Assembly: GCA_963847575.1 (NCBI GenBank)
Contig: CAWKAL010000068.1
Coordinates: forward strand, 1-7,116
Reading direction: 5' to 3'
Origin: JASBSR01 sp963847575
GTDB taxonomy: Bacteria; Pseudomonadota; Gammaproteobacteria; SZUA-229
DNA: 7,116 nucleotides
Shown: in pieces, positions 4,838 through 7,116 of the stretch
Numbering within the stretch: the stretch's first letter is position 1
Layout of the letters: each line of letters starts with the position of its first letter
The notes under the pieces: model-generated
The model's database searches: none
What the model was told of the DNA's origin: nothing
Seen by the model: the letters and a program-made list of their open reading frames with translations, nothing else
Position numbers and translations under genes: made by a program

Positions 4838-7116
4838 CTACTCCCGAAGTGTAGCAGCAAAATTCTGTTTTAGTGTGGCGACCAGATTATCTATCTCGGC
4901 CTCCACCTCATGATCGGTAAGAGTGCGGGAAAAATCCTGTAAAATCAAGCCAAAAGCGACACTTTTTCGCCCCTGCTCGACACCTTTACCACTATAAATA
5001 TCAAAAACCTGTACATCTCTGAGCAAGCCTGAGGCGGCACCACGCAGCGCGGCCACAAGATCGCCCACGGCTACCTGCTGCTCAACCACCAGCGCGAGGT
5101 CACGGCGCACTTCCGGGTATCGCGATAGCGGCTGGAACGCTGGCAGATCTGCGCGCATAACTGCCTCCAGTTCAAGCTCGAAGACGAATACGGCAGGGTC
5201 TATATCCAGCGACTTTTGTACCGAGGGATGCAATGCACCCGCCCAGCCGATGACGTTGCCATCGGCCGAGATCTGCGCACTCTGCCCCGGATGCAGCGCC
5301 GGGTGTGCGGCCGGCTTGAAATCTATCTCACCCGCATGGCCTGCCAGCAGTGCCTCGACATCCGACTTGATGTCGTAAAAATCCACCACGCGCGACGCTT
5401 CCGCCCATTGCTGAAGCTGCAGCTCACCGCAGATCACGCCGGCAATACGCGCAGTCTGTTCGGGCAGCCCCTGCGACTGTGGATGAAAACACAGCCCGCT
5501 TTCAAACAGCCGGACCCGCGATTGCTGGCGATTCAGGTTGTACCGCACAGCCTGTAACAGGCCGGTCCAGAGCGTGGTGCGCATGACCGACATATCTGAC
5601 GAAATCGGGTTGGCCAGCACAGCAGGCACCGCTTCAGGGTCCAGCACTCGCTGCGACTCAGGATCGACAAAACTGTAGGTAATCGCCTCAAAATAGCCGC
5701 GGTCTACCAGCGTCTTGCGAACTGCTGACATCCCCTGGACTCGTTCTGTCACTGGAAGCATGCGCGAATGATAGGCCGGACGCGTACGCGGAATGTTGTT
5801 ATAGCCGTGCACGCGTACCAGTTCTTCCAGCAGATCTGCTTCGATCGAAATATCAAACCGGAAACTGGGTGGTTTCACCTGCCAGCCGTCGCTGCAGGTT
5901 TTGACCTGCATACCCAGGCGCTCAAGAATGCCGCTAACGTCCTGGTCCTCGAGCGAAATACCCAGTACTCGGCCAATGCGTTGCTGACGCAAATGAATCG
6001 GCAGGCGCTCGGGCGCATAGGATGCAGTGCTGTGCTCGACAACAGGCCCGGCTTCGCCGCCACAAATGGAGAGCACCAGCTCGGTGGCACGTTCGATGGC
6101 GTACACCTGCAGCGCGGGATCGACACCGCGCTCAAAGCGGTGCGATGAATCAGTATGCAGGCCATACGCGCGCGCCTTGCCCGCAATGACTTCCGGAACA
6201 AAGAAAGCGCTTTCCAGGAAAACATTTCGCGTGGTGTCAGAAACGCCCGAGTTTTCACCGCCCATCACGCCCGCCAGTGCCAGTGCTCGCGCATCATCAG
6301 CAATCACCAGGGTTTCATCATCAAGCGCGAGTGTTTTGCCATCGAGCAGGGTGATTTTTTCTGCACGCTGCGCATAGCGTACCGTGATTTTGCCATCGAG
6401 CGTTGCAAGATCGAATGCATGCATCGGCTGGCCGAGCTCAAGCATGACGTAATTGGTTATATCGACTACCGCACCCAGGCTGCGAATGCCCGAGCGGCGC
6501 AGACGCTCGATCATCCACATCGGTGTGCGCGCGGCAACATCAATATTATTTATTACCCTGCCCGCATAATGCGGACACGCCATCTCGGCACTGATCTCGA
6601 CACCAAAGGTATCTTTAACGGTCGGCTTAACTGCCCGATGTTTCTGCTCAACAACTTCGCATTGGGTAAGTGCCCCAAGTTCACGCGCAATACCTGAAAT
6701 GCCCAGGCAGTCACCGCGGTTGGGGGTGAGATCAATTTCGATAATGCTGTCATCAAGCTCAAGATAATCGCGCAGCGTGATGCCGAGCGGGGCATCACTC
6801 GGCAATTCCATCAAACCTTCAGCCGACTCTGCCAGGCCGAGTTCTTTTTCCGAACACAACATGCCGGATGATGCCACGCCGCGTAATTTTGCGGCTTTTA
6901 TTTTCAGCGGGTCTTTGCCAGGAATTGGAAGCAGTGCGCCGATTTTAGCCATCGGCACACGCAAACCGACACGCACGTTGGCAGCACCACAAACAATTTG
7001 CAGTACATCTTTGCCATCACTCACCTGGCAGACATTCAGCTTGTCAGCATCGGGATGTTTCTCCATAGATTCGACACGCGCAACCACCACATCTGAAAAT
7101 GCCGACGCCGCCGGTT
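4838..7116 (-). CDS. pheT: Phenylalanyl-tRNA synthetase beta subunit (5' end outside the window)
   Basis: The beta subunit of the alpha2-beta2 enzyme that charges tRNA-Phe in the cytosol. The visible 758 residues run to the right edge; a GTG codon at 7090 is not the start, because the frame continues upstream (PAASAFSD) and matches E. coli PheT from about residue 37 of 795. The order is an N-terminal tRNA-binding fold (HPDADKLNVCQV, IKAAKLRGVASSGMLCS), the B3/B4 domain with TPNRGDCLG and ELGQPMHAFD and the editing site that hydrolyses Tyr-tRNA-Phe, and B5 with FRFDISIEADLLEELVRVHGYNNIP. The inactive synthetase-like core follows (YSFVDPESQRV, NRQQSRVRLFESG, LHPGQSA), then the FDX-ACB anticodon-binding domain in the last ~96 residues (LSRYPEVRRDLALVV to the end). 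The frame is intact. pheS is expected just outside the right edge. Confidence 0.98.
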   Translation of the reverse strand, partial: PAASAFSDVVVARVESMEKHPDADKLNVCQVSDGKDVLQIVCGAANVRVGLRVPMAKIGALLPIPGKDPLKIKAAKLRGVASSGMLCSEKELGLAESAEGLMELPSDAPLGITLRDYLELDDSIIEIDLTPNRGDCLGISGIARELGALTQCEVVEQKHRAVKPTVKDTFGVEISAEMACPHYAGRVINNIDVAARTPMWMIERLRRSGIRSLGAVVDITNYVMLELGQPMHAFDLATLDGKITVRYAQRAEKITLLDGKTLALDDETLVIADDARALALAGVMGGENSGVSDTTRNVFLESAFFVPEVIAGKARAYGLHTDSSHRFERGVDPALQVYAIERATELVLSICGGEAGPVVEHSTASYAPERLPIHLRQQRIGRVLGISLEDQDVSGILERLGMQVKTCSDGWQVKPPSFRFDISIEADLLEELVRVHGYNNIPRTRPAYHSRMLPVTERVQGMSAVRKTLVDRGYFEAITYSFVDPESQRVLDPEAVPAVLANPISSDMSVMRTTLWTGLLQAVRYNLNRQQSRVRLFESGLCFHPQSQGLPEQTARIAGVICGELQLQQWAEASRVVDFYDIKSDVEALLAGHAGEIDFKPAAHPALHPGQSAQISADGNVIGWAGALHPSVQKSLDIDPAVFVFELELEAVMRADLPAFQPLSRYPEVRRDLALVVEQQVAVGDLVAALRGAASGLLRDVQVFDIYSGKGVEQGRKSVAFGLILQDFSRTLTDHEVEAEIDNLVATLKQNFAATLRE

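Overview
The window looks like chromosomal DNA of a gammaproteobacterium. The evidence is the gene order pheT, ihfA, merR-family gene, tRNA-Pro, which is a known gammaproteobacterial arrangement, together with IhfA and PepN proteins that resemble the Escherichia coli ones along their whole length. I cannot name a genus. Every real gene is read on the minus strand, so transcription runs from the right edge to the left.

Right part (4198-7116): the end of a translation and nucleoid operon. It holds pheT (its first ~37 codons lie outside the window), ihfA three bases after it, and a short MerR-type regulator overlapping the end of ihfA. A weak hairpin follows. Next comes a probable promoter with a GC-rich discriminator and a complete tRNA-Pro(GGG) gene with encoded CCA (4062-4138).

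Middle part (2981-4064): no convincing protein gene, but a tandem array of five units that starts at the tRNA 3' end. Units 1-2 have a period of about 284 bp and are almost perfect copies. Units 3-4 have a period of 193 bp, and unit 5 is joined directly to the tRNA. Units 1-4 carry a 12-13 base copy of the tRNA T-arm/acceptor region, and all five carry the tRNA's own intrinsic terminator plus other hairpins. The layout recalls the 178-bp tRNA-derived repeats (rtT) after the E. coli tyrT tRNA genes. One hairpin shows two compensatory base-pair changes between unit classes. In minus-strand RNA it displays a GGA loop matching 11 of 12 positions of the CsrA/RsmA SELEX consensus, and a second GGA loop occurs in units 2-5. 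The long units also have a possible internal promoter. My main hypothesis is a structured, repeat-encoded RNA that may bind CsrA/RsmA.

Left part (1-2893): pepN, a complete M1-family aminopeptidase N with all catalytic motifs, preceded by an 8-bp direct repeat spaced 20 bp apart that could be an operator. After a 176-bp gap with a small palindrome comes the first 25 codons of another gene, possibly a response regulator.

The genes appear to be housekeeping: phenylalanyl-tRNA charging, a DNA-bending protein, a proline tRNA and peptide turnover. The unusual element is the tRNA-anchored repeat array between tRNA-Pro and pepN.
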